NCBI GenBank assembly: GCA_947629995.1
Contig: CANRFX010000046.1
Location: 1 to 9,298, forward strand
DNA: 9,298 nucleotides
Source: an uncultured Clostridia bacterium
GTDB taxonomy: Bacteria > Bacillota > Clostridia > TANB77 > CAG-508
Direction: 5' to 3'
Every line of letters begins with the position of its first letter. The stretch's first letter is position 1. Made by a program: the position numbers and the translations under genes. The notes beneath the pieces are model-generated. The model worked only from the letters and a program-made list of their open reading frames with translations. It was not told where the DNA came from and did no database searches. Positions 1-6,982 of the stretch are shown here, one piece after another.

Positions 1-210
1 AGCAAAATCAAAGATATCAAAAAAATCGAATTAGTAAAAGAAAATGATGATGGAACAAAACAATACATAATAGAAGCAAATGGAGATGTAGACTTAAGAA
101 AAATTATATTTGCAGAATTTGCAAAAGAAAATATCACAATATTTGAAATGAAAAAAGTAGATATAACTTTAGAAGATGCATTTATGAAATTAATAGAAGG
201 AGGAAAATAA
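1..210 (+). CDS. ABC transporter ATP-binding protein, C-terminal fragment
   Basis: This is the last 69 codons of a gene that begins before the window; it is open from base 1 to the TAA at 208-210. No Walker or signature motifs lie in the visible part. The identity rests on the ending ITLEDAFMKLIEGGK, which matches the C-terminus usual for ATPases of ABC-2 type exporters (a TLEDxF..L ending), and on the ABC-2 permease that follows at once. The protein would hydrolyse ATP on the cytoplasmic face and power the permease encoded at 212-895. The ribosome binding site of the permease (GGAGG, about 199-203) lies inside the last codons of this gene, so the two are probably translationally coupled. The substrate cannot be told. 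Confidence 0.85.
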   Translation, partial: SKIKDIKKIELVKENDDGTKQYIIEANGDVDLRKIIFAEFAKENITIFEMKKVDITLEDAFMKLIEGGK

Positions 211-211
211 A

Positions 212-895
212 ATGTGGGCAGTATTAAAAAAAGAATTAAAAAGTTATTTTTTATCTCCAATTGGATATGTAGTTATAGGAATATTTTTATTATGCTTTAG
301 TGTATTTTTTTACTTGACAACAATTTCTTCTGGAAGTGTTGATTTAGGCGCATTATATTATTATACAGCATTATATGGCTTAATTATTATAGTACCTATT
401 TTAACTATGAGAATGTTTGCCGAAGAAAGAAAGAATGGTACAGAACAGCTATTATTAACTTCACCACTTAGTATAACAAAAATAGTTATGGGAAAATTAC
501 TTGCAGCTTTAAGTGTTATAATAATAACATTATTGATATCATTCTTATTTTATTTTATAGTAATGTTTTTTGGAGAGCCTAATATAGGAAATGTGCTAGT
601 TGCAATGTTAGGGTTTGTATTAATGAGTATGGCAACTTTATCAATAGGAATGTTTGCATCAAGTTTAACTGAAAATCAAATAATAGCAGGAATTATTACA
701 ATTGCCTTTCTTATTATTTCTTTATTTTTATCTGACATTAGCACTGTATTTTCGCCAATTGCCCTAATGAACTATTACACAAGTTTTGCACAAGGGGTAA
801 TATCAATTGAAAATATAATTAGTTTAGTATTATTTAGTGCAGTATTTATAAGCTTTACTGTAATAATAATGCAAAGAAGAAAATTAGTAAAGTAA
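212..895 (+). CDS. ABC-2 type transporter permease, GldF-like
   Basis: A 227-residue integral membrane protein with six predicted helices at about 18-38, 50-66, 97-119, 127-150, 158-175 and 201-221. The start MWAVLKKELKSYFLSPIGYV and the cytoplasmic stretch MRMFAEERKNGTEQLLLTSP (about 66-85) are characteristic of the ABC-2 permease family that includes GldF. It would form the membrane channel of an exporter with the ATPase encoded just upstream, and probably works with the GldG-family protein downstream. The ATG at 212 is one base after the ATPase stop and is preceded by GGAGGA, which supports this start. In Bacteroidetes GldF/GldG are linked to gliding; in Clostridia such modules are common and their substrate is not known, so no gliding role is inferred. 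Confidence 0.88.
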   Translation: MWAVLKKELKSYFLSPIGYVVIGIFLLCFSVFFYLTTISSGSVDLGALYYYTALYGLIIIVPILTMRMFAEERKNGTEQLLLTSPLSITKIVMGKLLAALSVIIITLLISFLFYFIVMFFGEPNIGNVLVAMLGFVLMSMATLSIGMFASSLTENQIIAGIITIAFLIISLFLSDISTVFSPIALMNYYTSFAQGVISIENIISLVLFSAVFISFTVIIMQRRKLVK

Positions 896-908
896 GGAGA
901 GAAATAGC

Positions 909-2432
909 GTGAAAAAAGATATAAAGAAGAATGAAAATAAAAAACAAACTCCTAAACAAAAATCAGATAAAAAAACAACAAAAAAAATTGAAAAACTAGG
1001 AGAAATTATAAAGAAAAAATGGTTAATAAATGGAAGTAAAACTCTTTTATTAATTTTAATTATTATTGCAATATATATAGGAGTTAATATATTATTAAAA
1101 AATGTTGTACTACCAGAAATAGATTTTTCAAAAGATAAAATATACTCTTTATCACAAGAAACAAGAGATAAACTTAAAAATTTAGAAAAAGATGTTAATA
1201 TTACATTAATAAATTATAATGATTATGATTCAAGTGCTATTAACTTTATAGAAAGATATGTAGAATTAAATGGACATATAAAATTGGAAAAGATAGATGA
1301 TTTATCATCAAGACCAGATTTAATGCAAAAATATTCTTTAGATGAAACATCAAAATTAATTGTAATAGAATGTGGAGAGAATGAAAAAACATTATCAGAA
1401 AGTGATTTATATACCTATGACTATTCTACATATGAGCAAATAGATACAACAGAAGAAGCCATCACAAATGCAATTATTGATGTTATAACAGAAGAAAAAT
1501 CTAAGATATACTTTATGAATAATCACGTAGCATATAACTCACAATATTTTTCAACAATAATAGAAGAAATGGAAAAAGAAGCAAACGAAGTAGAAGAAGT
1601 AGATATATTAGCAACAGGAAAAATTCCTGAAGATTGTGATTGTTTAATATTAACAACATTAAAAGAAGATATAACAGAACAAGAAAGAGATAAAATTATA
1701 GAATATATCAATAATGGTGGAGAATTACTTTTAATGTGTGGACCTAATATTATAAATACAAATTTAGAAAATTTCCAAAAAGTATTAGATGAATATGGTA
1801 TAACAATTGAAAATGGAGTAATATTTGAAGGAAATACTGCTAATATGATAGCAGGTTATCCAGACTTTATTATAGAAGAAACACAAAGTACGAGTTTAAC
1901 AGAAAAACTAAACATGAAAATGAATCTATGTTTAATTGATACAGGAAAAATTAATTTCCAAGAGGATAAATTAGAAGAATTAGGCGTTGAATACGAAATA
2001 TTGGCAACAACAACAGAACAAGCCTTCTTAAGAACAGACCTAAATCAAAACTCAGTAACAAGAACGCAAAAAGATAGTGAACCTGAAGATAGTACAATAG
2101 CAGCCATAGCAACAAAAACAATAGAAGAAGGAAAAACATCACAATTAGTAATATATGCAAATGAATTATTTGCTATGAATATGCCAGTACAAATTAATGG
2201 ATATCAAATGTATACAGTAAGTTTATATAATAACAAAGACATGATATTAAACTCAATTGCATACTTAAACCAAAGAGAAGATACAATAACAATTAGAAAA
2301 ACTGGAGAAAGTGTACGTTATACTGTAACAGAACAACAAAATATAATTATAATATCAATAATATTTGGCTTACCATTTTTAATAATTTTAGTAGGCATTA
2401 TAGTTTGGATAAAAAGAAGAAGAAAAAAATAA
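909..2432 (+). CDS. GldG family protein (ABC transporter auxiliary, membrane anchored)
   Basis: A 507-residue protein beginning with GTG at 909, 13 bases after the permease stop, with AAGGAGA at 894-900 as ribosome binding site. Residues 1-40 are extremely lysine-rich and presumably cytoplasmic. A transmembrane helix spans about 45-63. A long extracytoplasmic part follows, with the typical GldG opening IDFSKDKIYSLSQETRDKL (71-89), and a second helix lies at about 478-500 before a KRRRKK tail. This two-helix layout with a large outer domain is that of the GldG / ABC_transp_aux family, which is encoded beside GldF-type permeases and thought to assist transport. It closes the three-gene operon that starts before the window. 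Function beyond an auxiliary role in export is unknown. Confidence 0.85.
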   Translation: MKKDIKKNENKKQTPKQKSDKKTTKKIEKLGEIIKKKWLINGSKTLLLILIIIAIYIGVNILLKNVVLPEIDFSKDKIYSLSQETRDKLKNLEKDVNITLINYNDYDSSAINFIERYVELNGHIKLEKIDDLSSRPDLMQKYSLDETSKLIVIECGENEKTLSESDLYTYDYSTYEQIDTTEEAITNAIIDVITEEKSKIYFMNNHVAYNSQYFSTIIEEMEKEANEVEEVDILATGKIPEDCDCLILTTLKEDITEQERDKIIEYINNGGELLLMCGPNIINTNLENFQKVLDEYGITIENGVIFEGNTANMIAGYPDFIIEETQSTSLTEKLNMKMNLCLIDTGKINFQEDKLEELGVEYEILATTTEQAFLRTDLNQNSVTRTQKDSEPEDSTIAAIATKTIEEGKTSQLVIYANELFAMNMPVQINGYQMYTVSLYNNKDMILNSIAYLNQREDTITIRKTGESVRYTVTEQQNIIIISIIFGLPFLIILVGIIVWIKRRRKK

Positions 2433-2494
2433 TTGTCATTGGGGACGGAGCAATTTGACAATTATTGTCGCTGGGGACGGAGCATTTTGACAAT
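2432..2494. repeat. Two tandem copies of a 31-bp GGGGACGGAG repeat
   Basis: Copy 1 is 2432-2462 and copy 2 is 2464-2494, separated by one T. They match at 28 of 31 positions. Each begins ATTGTC and ends GACAAT, so each has 6-bp inverted ends around a GGGGACGGAGCA core. The junction GACAATTATTGTC is itself a palindrome around a central T. The core is GC-rich in a very AT-rich setting. From memory, elements with a GGGGACGG core and TTGACA-like ends recur between genes in many Firmicutes, but I cannot search for this. I see no reading frame in it. Confidence 0.8.
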
Positions 2495-2511
2495 TATTTG
2501 AATAATTAAAA

Positions 2512-2541
2512 AAAAACCTCATAAAATAATATGGGGTTTTT
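2512..2541 (+). terminator. Rho-independent terminator after the gldFG operon, abutting the next start codon
   Basis: The arms AAAAACCTCAT (2512-2522) and ATGGGGTTTTT (2531-2541) pair over 11 positions with one G-T pair around an 8-base loop, and the 3' arm ends in five T. This is a plausible terminator for the upstream operon. The hairpin ends on the base before the ATG at 2542, and its GGGG (2533-2536) is the only ribosome-binding-like sequence for that gene, so folding would also hide the translation start. Confidence 0.65.
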
Positions 2542-3558
2542 ATGAACTATATTTTAAAAGTTATATTTGTTATTATAGGAACAATGATTGGAGCAGGTTT
2601 TGCATCAGGACAAGAAATATATCTGTTCTTTTTTTCGCATGGAATAAAAGGATTAATTGGAATTTTAATTTCAAGTTTGATAATTGGAATTGTTATTTAT
2701 AAAACATTTCAAATAGTAAACAAATATGGAGTTGAAACATATAAAGATTTTTTAGAAATATTAATTAAGAAAAATAAAAAATTCAATAAAATTATAAATG
2801 CAATAATTAATATTTTTATACTTGTTACATTTTTTATTATGGTAGCAGGATTTGGAGCTTATTTCGAACAAGAATTAGGAATAAATAGCTTAATAGGAAG
2901 TTCAATTTTAGCTATTATAACATTTTTTATATTTATGACTAGTATAAAAGGAGTTGTAAAGGTAAACGAAATTTTAGTACCAATATTAATTATATTTTTA
3001 ATTATAATAGGAATAATTAATCTAAAAGATTTACCGATACAAGAATTGCAAAATTATATATCAGAAATCAACACAGGAAAATACTATTTGAGTGCGATTT
3101 TATATAGTAGCTATAATAGTATTTTATTAATTCCTGTTTTACTAACATTAAAAAATTATATCAAAGATAAAAAACAAATAATAAAGATAGCAATTATAAG
3201 TAGTATTATTATTTTTATATTATCCATAATTGTATTTTTATTACTAGTTAAAGTTGATGTAGATATTACAAAGTTAGAAATGCCAGCAGTTTATGTAGTT
3301 TCTAATATGTTTAAAATTTTAAAATATACGTATGGATTTATTATACTAGGTTCTATTTTTACAACAACTATTTCCTTAGGAACAAGTTTCTTAAAAAATA
3401 CAACTAAAACTAAAAAAAGTTATACACAAATAGCGGGTATTATGTGTATAACTTCTGTTTTAATTTCAAAAATCGGATTTTCAAATTTGATTAATTTTTT
3501 ATATCCTGTTTTTGGATATCTAGGAATATTGCAAATTTTGAAATTATTAATAAATTAA
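2542..3558 (+). CDS. YkvI-family membrane protein
   Basis: A 338-residue, very hydrophobic protein with about ten predicted helices. The opening IIGTMIGAGFASGQEIYLFF (11-30), with its glycine-rich unwound-helix motif followed by GQE, is typical of the YkvI family, which resembles transporters of the APC/LeuT-like fold. It is probably a secondary transporter of the cytoplasmic membrane; the substrate is unknown. Length is close to that of Bacillus YkvI (about 350 residues). The ATG at 2542 gives the usual family N-terminus. The only ribosome binding candidate is GGGG at 2533-2536, inside a hairpin. The gene seems to stand alone: a terminator-like hairpin lies before it and a promoter for the next operon after it. 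I found no convincing promoter of its own; the TTGACA at 2487-2492 has no -10 at the right distance. Confidence 0.8.
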   Translation: MNYILKVIFVIIGTMIGAGFASGQEIYLFFFSHGIKGLIGILISSLIIGIVIYKTFQIVNKYGVETYKDFLEILIKKNKKFNKIINAIINIFILVTFFIMVAGFGAYFEQELGINSLIGSSILAIITFFIFMTSIKGVVKVNEILVPILIIFLIIIGIINLKDLPIQELQNYISEINTGKYYLSAILYSSYNSILLIPVLLTLKNYIKDKKQIIKIAIISSIIIFILSIIVFLLLVKVDVDITKLEMPAVYVVSNMFKILKYTYGFIILGSIFTTTISLGTSFLKNTTKTKKSYTQIAGIMCITSVLISKIGFSNLINFLYPVFGYLGILQILKLLIN

Positions 3559-3628
3559 AAGTATTTTAATGAAAAATGTTAAGTACAAAAGTAAATTCCA
3601 CTTTTAATGAAAAACCTCTTTAAACTAC

Positions 3629-3657
3629 TTGAAAAAAACAATAAAAACTGATATAAA
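3629..3657 (+). promoter_or_regulatory. Sigma-A-type promoter for the DUF5711-cvpA operon
   Basis: TTGAAA at 3629-3634 and TATAAA at 3652-3657 are separated by 17 bases. Transcription would begin around 3663, giving a very short leader before GAGGAG (3664-3669) and the ATG at 3679. Position and spacing are good, but the region is AT-rich and chance matches are possible. Confidence 0.55.
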
Positions 3658-3678
3658 ATAGAAGAGGAGAAATAAAAC

Positions 3679-4863
3679 ATGGAGGATTATTGGAAAGAAG
3701 AGGAATCAAAAACAAAGAAAGTTAATAAAAAGAAAATAATAACAGCCATAATAATTGGATTAATAGTTATATTAATAACAACAATTACAATTATTTATCA
3801 AGCCAATAAACAAGCAAGAAATTGGATAGATAAAAATATATTCAGAAAAGAAGTACTGCAAGATAAAGTTACTACAATAGAGCTTAAAGAAGATCAACAT
3901 TCTAATATTTATGCATTTAATAAATACATAGGTGTTTTAAATAAAAACCAATTTACCATTTATGGAAGTACAGGTAATGAAGAAAAAAATTTACAAATAC
4001 AAATATCAAATCCAATCTTTAATTCAGAAAATAGGTATTTGGCCATTGCAGAAAAGCAAGGAAAAAAGTTTTACATAATTGCAGACAAAGATATTTCTTG
4101 GGATGCAGTGACAGAAGGGAATATAGCACAAATACATGTAAATAAAAACGGATATGTAGCAGTTGTTATAACAGATACAAGTTATAAAACAGTAATTGCA
4201 ATGTATAATCCACAAGGTAAAGAAATATTTAAAACATATTTATCTTCTACAAGAGTGGCTGATATAGCAATTTCAAATGATGATAAATATTTGGCAATTG
4301 CAGAAGTAGATACATCAGGAACAATCATACAATCAAATATCAAAATAATTTCAATTGAAAAGGCAAGTAATGATCCAACCAATTCAATTGAACATACATA
4401 TCAAGGAGAACAGGATAAATTAATTACAAATATAAAATACCAAGACAAAAATAAACTAATATGTATGTATACAGACAGCATACATATTATTGAAAATGAT
4501 GAAGATATAGTACTTTACAATAATGAAAACAAAAAAATAATATTTCAATCTATAGAATTAACAAATCATGCAATTGAAATAGAAGAGAAATCAACAGGAT
4601 TATTCACAGCAGATTCAGTTGTTGATATTATAAACATAGATAATAAAGGAATAAAAGAATATACTGTAGATGCAGTAGAAAAAGACATTTCTACTTATGG
4701 AAATATGATTGCACTAAATTTAGGAACAGAAATTGAATTTATCAATACAAGTGGATGGCTAGTAAAAAGATATATTGCTAATCAAGAAATTACAAATATT
4801 GTATTATCAGAAAGCATAGCAGGTATTATTTACAGAGATAGTATAGAAATTGTAAACTTATAA
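3679..4863 (+). CDS. DUF5711 family protein, membrane-anchored beta-propeller-like
   Basis: A 394-residue protein with a charged N-terminus, one transmembrane helix at about 20-41 and a large domain, probably outside the membrane, rich in short beta strands. Blocks such as ENRYLAIAEKQGKKFYIIAD, NGYVAVVITDT and NDDKYLAIAEVDTSG recur about every 40-50 residues, as in a beta-propeller. The overall layout matches DUF5711, a family of unknown function in Clostridia. GAGGAG at 3664-3669 supports the ATG at 3679. The CvpA-family gene follows 16-28 bases after its stop, so the two form an operon and may act together in the membrane, but I infer no specific role. The family name is given from recognition of the sequence, without a search. 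Confidence 0.72.
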   Translation: MEDYWKEEESKTKKVNKKKIITAIIIGLIVILITTITIIYQANKQARNWIDKNIFRKEVLQDKVTTIELKEDQHSNIYAFNKYIGVLNKNQFTIYGSTGNEEKNLQIQISNPIFNSENRYLAIAEKQGKKFYIIADKDISWDAVTEGNIAQIHVNKNGYVAVVITDTSYKTVIAMYNPQGKEIFKTYLSSTRVADIAISNDDKYLAIAEVDTSGTIIQSNIKIISIEKASNDPTNSIEHTYQGEQDKLITNIKYQDKNKLICMYTDSIHIIENDEDIVLYNNENKKIIFQSIELTNHAIEIEEKSTGLFTADSVVDIINIDNKGIKEYTVDAVEKDISTYGNMIALNLGTEIEFINTSGWLVKRYIANQEITNIVLSESIAGIIYRDSIEIVNL

Positions 4864-4891
4864 ACTAATTAAGAAAGGGATGAAATTTAAT

Positions 4892-5501
4892 ATGAAAATT
4901 ATAGTAGATTTAATTATTATAGCAATTATTTTAATATCAACATTTTTAGCATATAGAAAAGGAATTGTAAAATTAGCAATCAGTTTACTTGCTTTTGTTA
5001 TTTCAATAGTTCTAACATTTATACTATATCAACCAATTTCAAATTTAGTAATAAATGGAACAGGAATAGATGAAATGATAGAAGATGCAATTTATGAAAA
5101 AGCAAATGACATTATGAAAGAAGATGAAGAAGAATCTTTAACTGGTGAAATTATAGAACAAGCGAAAAATGAAATGCTACCTGAAACAGCAAGAACTTTA
5201 GCAGTTAACATTGTAAAAGGTGGAACCATAATAATTTTATTTTTAGGAATTAGAATTGGATTAAAATTTGTAACATTCATTGCAGACTTAGTTGCAAAAC
5301 TACCAATATTAAATCAAGTAAATAAAGTAGGTGGTTTAATATATGGGATTTTAAGAGGTATATTAATTGTATATGCTATACTTTTAATTGCAAATGTTTC
5401 TCGGACAAATTGACCCTGAAAATACGGTAAATAAAAGTATAAATCAATCATTTATTGGAAAAGCAATGTACGAAAATAATATTTTTAATATATTATTTTA
5501 G
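4892..5501 (+). CDS. cvpA: CvpA family membrane protein, with an apparent +1 frameshift
   Basis: CvpA-family proteins are small membrane proteins linked to colicin V production in E. coli and to envelope integrity in other bacteria. Four helices are predicted at about 4-20, 27-46, 109-130 and 148-168. The start MKIIVDLIIIAIILIS with YRKGIVKL (21-28) is typical. ATG 4892 is preferred to ATG 4880 because AAAGGG (4874-4879) touches 4880 but lies about 12 bases before 4892. The zero frame reads Val-Ser-Arg(CGG)-Thr-Asn-stop and ends at 5413. If C5402 is skipped, reading continues as GGA-CAA-ATT-GAC and so on to TAG 5499-5501, adding 32 residues with the tail SFIGKAMYENN, which looks like the normal CvpA C-terminus. 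The full product would be 202 residues. Whether the extra base is real, recoded or an error is open (see findings). Confidence 0.82.
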
Positions 5502-5522
5502 ATAGAAAATTAATTATATTTA

Positions 5523-5551
5523 TTGATTTTTAAAAATGAGTTTGTTATACT
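5523..5551 (+). promoter_or_regulatory. Sigma-A-type promoter for the LCP gene
   Basis: TTGATT at 5523-5528 and TATACT at 5546-5551 are 17 bases apart, which puts the transcription start near 5558. AGGAG at 5568-5572 and the TTG start at 5582 follow at suitable distances. The region between cvpA and this gene shows no clear terminator, so read-through from the cvpA operon is also possible. Confidence 0.6.
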
Positions 5552-5581
5552 AGTATCATAAAAATATAGGAGTGGAACATT

Positions 5582-6910
5582 TTGAAAAATAAACCAGTAA
5601 ACGATCAAAAAATACAAAAATTAAAAAAGAAAAGAAAGAAGAAAAAAACGTGGAAAAAAGTGCTACTTGTTATTTTATTAATTATTATAATATTAGCAGG
5701 AATATTTGCATATAGAGTGTACAAAAATGGTGGAGGAATGTCAGGAATTTTAGCTACAATAGTTGGCCATGATGAAAATACAAAGAAAAATTTAGGCGAA
5801 TTTCGAATACTGTTATTAGGAATAAGCACAGATCAAGAAGGTGTAGAATTGACAGATACAATTATAGTTGCTTCTTACAACCCTAATACCCAAAAAGCAA
5901 CCTTACTATCAATTCCTAGGGACACATATACAGGAACAAATCCTTCTAGAGCAACAGCATATGAAAAAATAAATGCACTTTATAGTAGAAAACATAGAGC
6001 AGACGAAACTCTAAAAGCAGTAAATGATATAACAGGGTTAAATATTCAATATTATGCTGTAGTAAAAACAGAAGCTTTAATAAAATTAGTTGATGTAATT
6101 GGCGGAGTAAACTTTAATGTACCAATAGACATGAATTATGACGATTTATCACAGAATTTACATATTCATTTAAAAGCAGGGGAACAATTACTAGATGGAG
6201 ACAAAGCAGAACAATTAGTTCGTTTCCGTCATAATAATGACTGGACATCATATCCTGAAGAATATGGGGATAATGATACTGGAAGAATGAGAACACAAAG
6301 AGAATTCATTATGCAGGTAATAAAGCAAACAGCAAAACCTGAAAATATATTTAAATTAGGGGAAATATTAGATATAGCTAAAGAATATATTATAACTAAT
6401 ATTGATTTCAATGTAGCAAAAGATTATATACCATATGCAGTAGAATTTGATACAGAAAATTTATTGAATGCAGCCTTACCAGGAGTTAATACAGATAACA
6501 ATAGTAGCAAAGTATGGGTATTTATACCAAATAAAAGTGAAACAAAAGAATTAGTGCAAGAATTATTTTATGATAGAGACTTAGATGAATCTCAAGAAGG
6601 AGAAGAACAAACTGGAAATACTGTGTCAAATACATCTAAAAGTGCATTAAAAATAGAAATATTAAATGGTAGTGGAGAAAGTAAAAACTTACAAAAAGTC
6701 GAAAGCCAATTAGAAGGGGCAGGGTTTAAAGTAACAAGAACAGGAAGTACAAATACAACAGCTAAAACAGCCATTATCAATAAAAAAGAGGCAAGTGATG
6801 TATTTCTAAAAAATATAAAAGATGTAATAGGTGTAGGAAACATATCAAAAAGCCAATCTAGTTCAAGTAAAGTAGATGTAACTATAATAATAGGAAAAGA
6901 CTATCAATAA
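5582..6910 (+). CDS. LCP (LytR-CpsA-Psr) family cell wall glycopolymer ligase
   Basis: LCP enzymes move anionic glycopolymers such as teichoic acid or capsule from undecaprenyl-pyrophosphate carriers to peptidoglycan on the outer face of the membrane. The 442-residue protein has a very lysine-rich N-terminus, one helix at about 27-45, and an LCP domain at about 74-250. Visible motifs are FRILLLG (74-80), TDTIIVAS (91-98), SIPRDTY (110-116) with the conserved Arg-Asp, DVIGGV (171-176), RFRHNND (214-220) and DTGRMRTQR (232-240), which supply the arginines and acids that bind the pyrophosphate and metal. A LytR_C domain follows at about 354-440, starting LKIEILNGSG. TTG at 5582 is chosen because AGGAGTGG (5568-5575) lies correctly before it and the N-terminus fits. 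It is likely a single-gene unit ending at the shared terminator with the convergent carboxypeptidase. Confidence 0.92.
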   Translation: MKNKPVNDQKIQKLKKKRKKKKTWKKVLLVILLIIIILAGIFAYRVYKNGGGMSGILATIVGHDENTKKNLGEFRILLLGISTDQEGVELTDTIIVASYNPNTQKATLLSIPRDTYTGTNPSRATAYEKINALYSRKHRADETLKAVNDITGLNIQYYAVVKTEALIKLVDVIGGVNFNVPIDMNYDDLSQNLHIHLKAGEQLLDGDKAEQLVRFRHNNDWTSYPEEYGDNDTGRMRTQREFIMQVIKQTAKPENIFKLGEILDIAKEYIITNIDFNVAKDYIPYAVEFDTENLLNAALPGVNTDNNSSKVWVFIPNKSETKELVQELFYDRDLDESQEGEEQTGNTVSNTSKSALKIEILNGSGESKNLQKVESQLEGAGFKVTRTGSTNTTAKTAIINKKEASDVFLKNIKDVIGVGNISKSQSSSSKVDVTIIIGKDYQ

Positions 6911-6937
6911 AATTTAGTTAAAATTTTGCCTAAATAA

Positions 6938-6967
6938 AAAAGGCAGAGATACAATAATCTGCCTTTT
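6938..6967. terminator. Bidirectional Rho-independent terminator between the LCP and carboxypeptidase genes
   Basis: AAAAGGCAGA (6938-6947) pairs perfectly with TCTGCCTTTT (6958-6967) around a 10-base loop. T-rich runs follow on the plus strand (6964-6976) and A-runs, read as T on the minus strand, precede it. It lies between two convergent stop codons and can serve both genes. Confidence 0.85.
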
Positions 6968-6982
6968 CGATTTTTTAATAAT

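Noticed and set aside
2455..2515. TTGACA inside each repeat copy as a promoter -35 for ykvI
   Set aside because: No -10-like sequence lies 16-18 bases downstream of either copy.
3587..3605. Possible terminator hairpin after ykvI (AAAAGT / ACTTTT)
   Set aside because: The 6-bp stem is almost all A-T with only one G-C pair and no T tract of useful length follows; it is within chance for this base composition.
4880..4891. ATG at 4880 as start of cvpA
   Set aside because: AAAGGG ends on the base before it, leaving no spacer; ATG 4892 has a workable spacer and gives the usual CvpA N-terminus.
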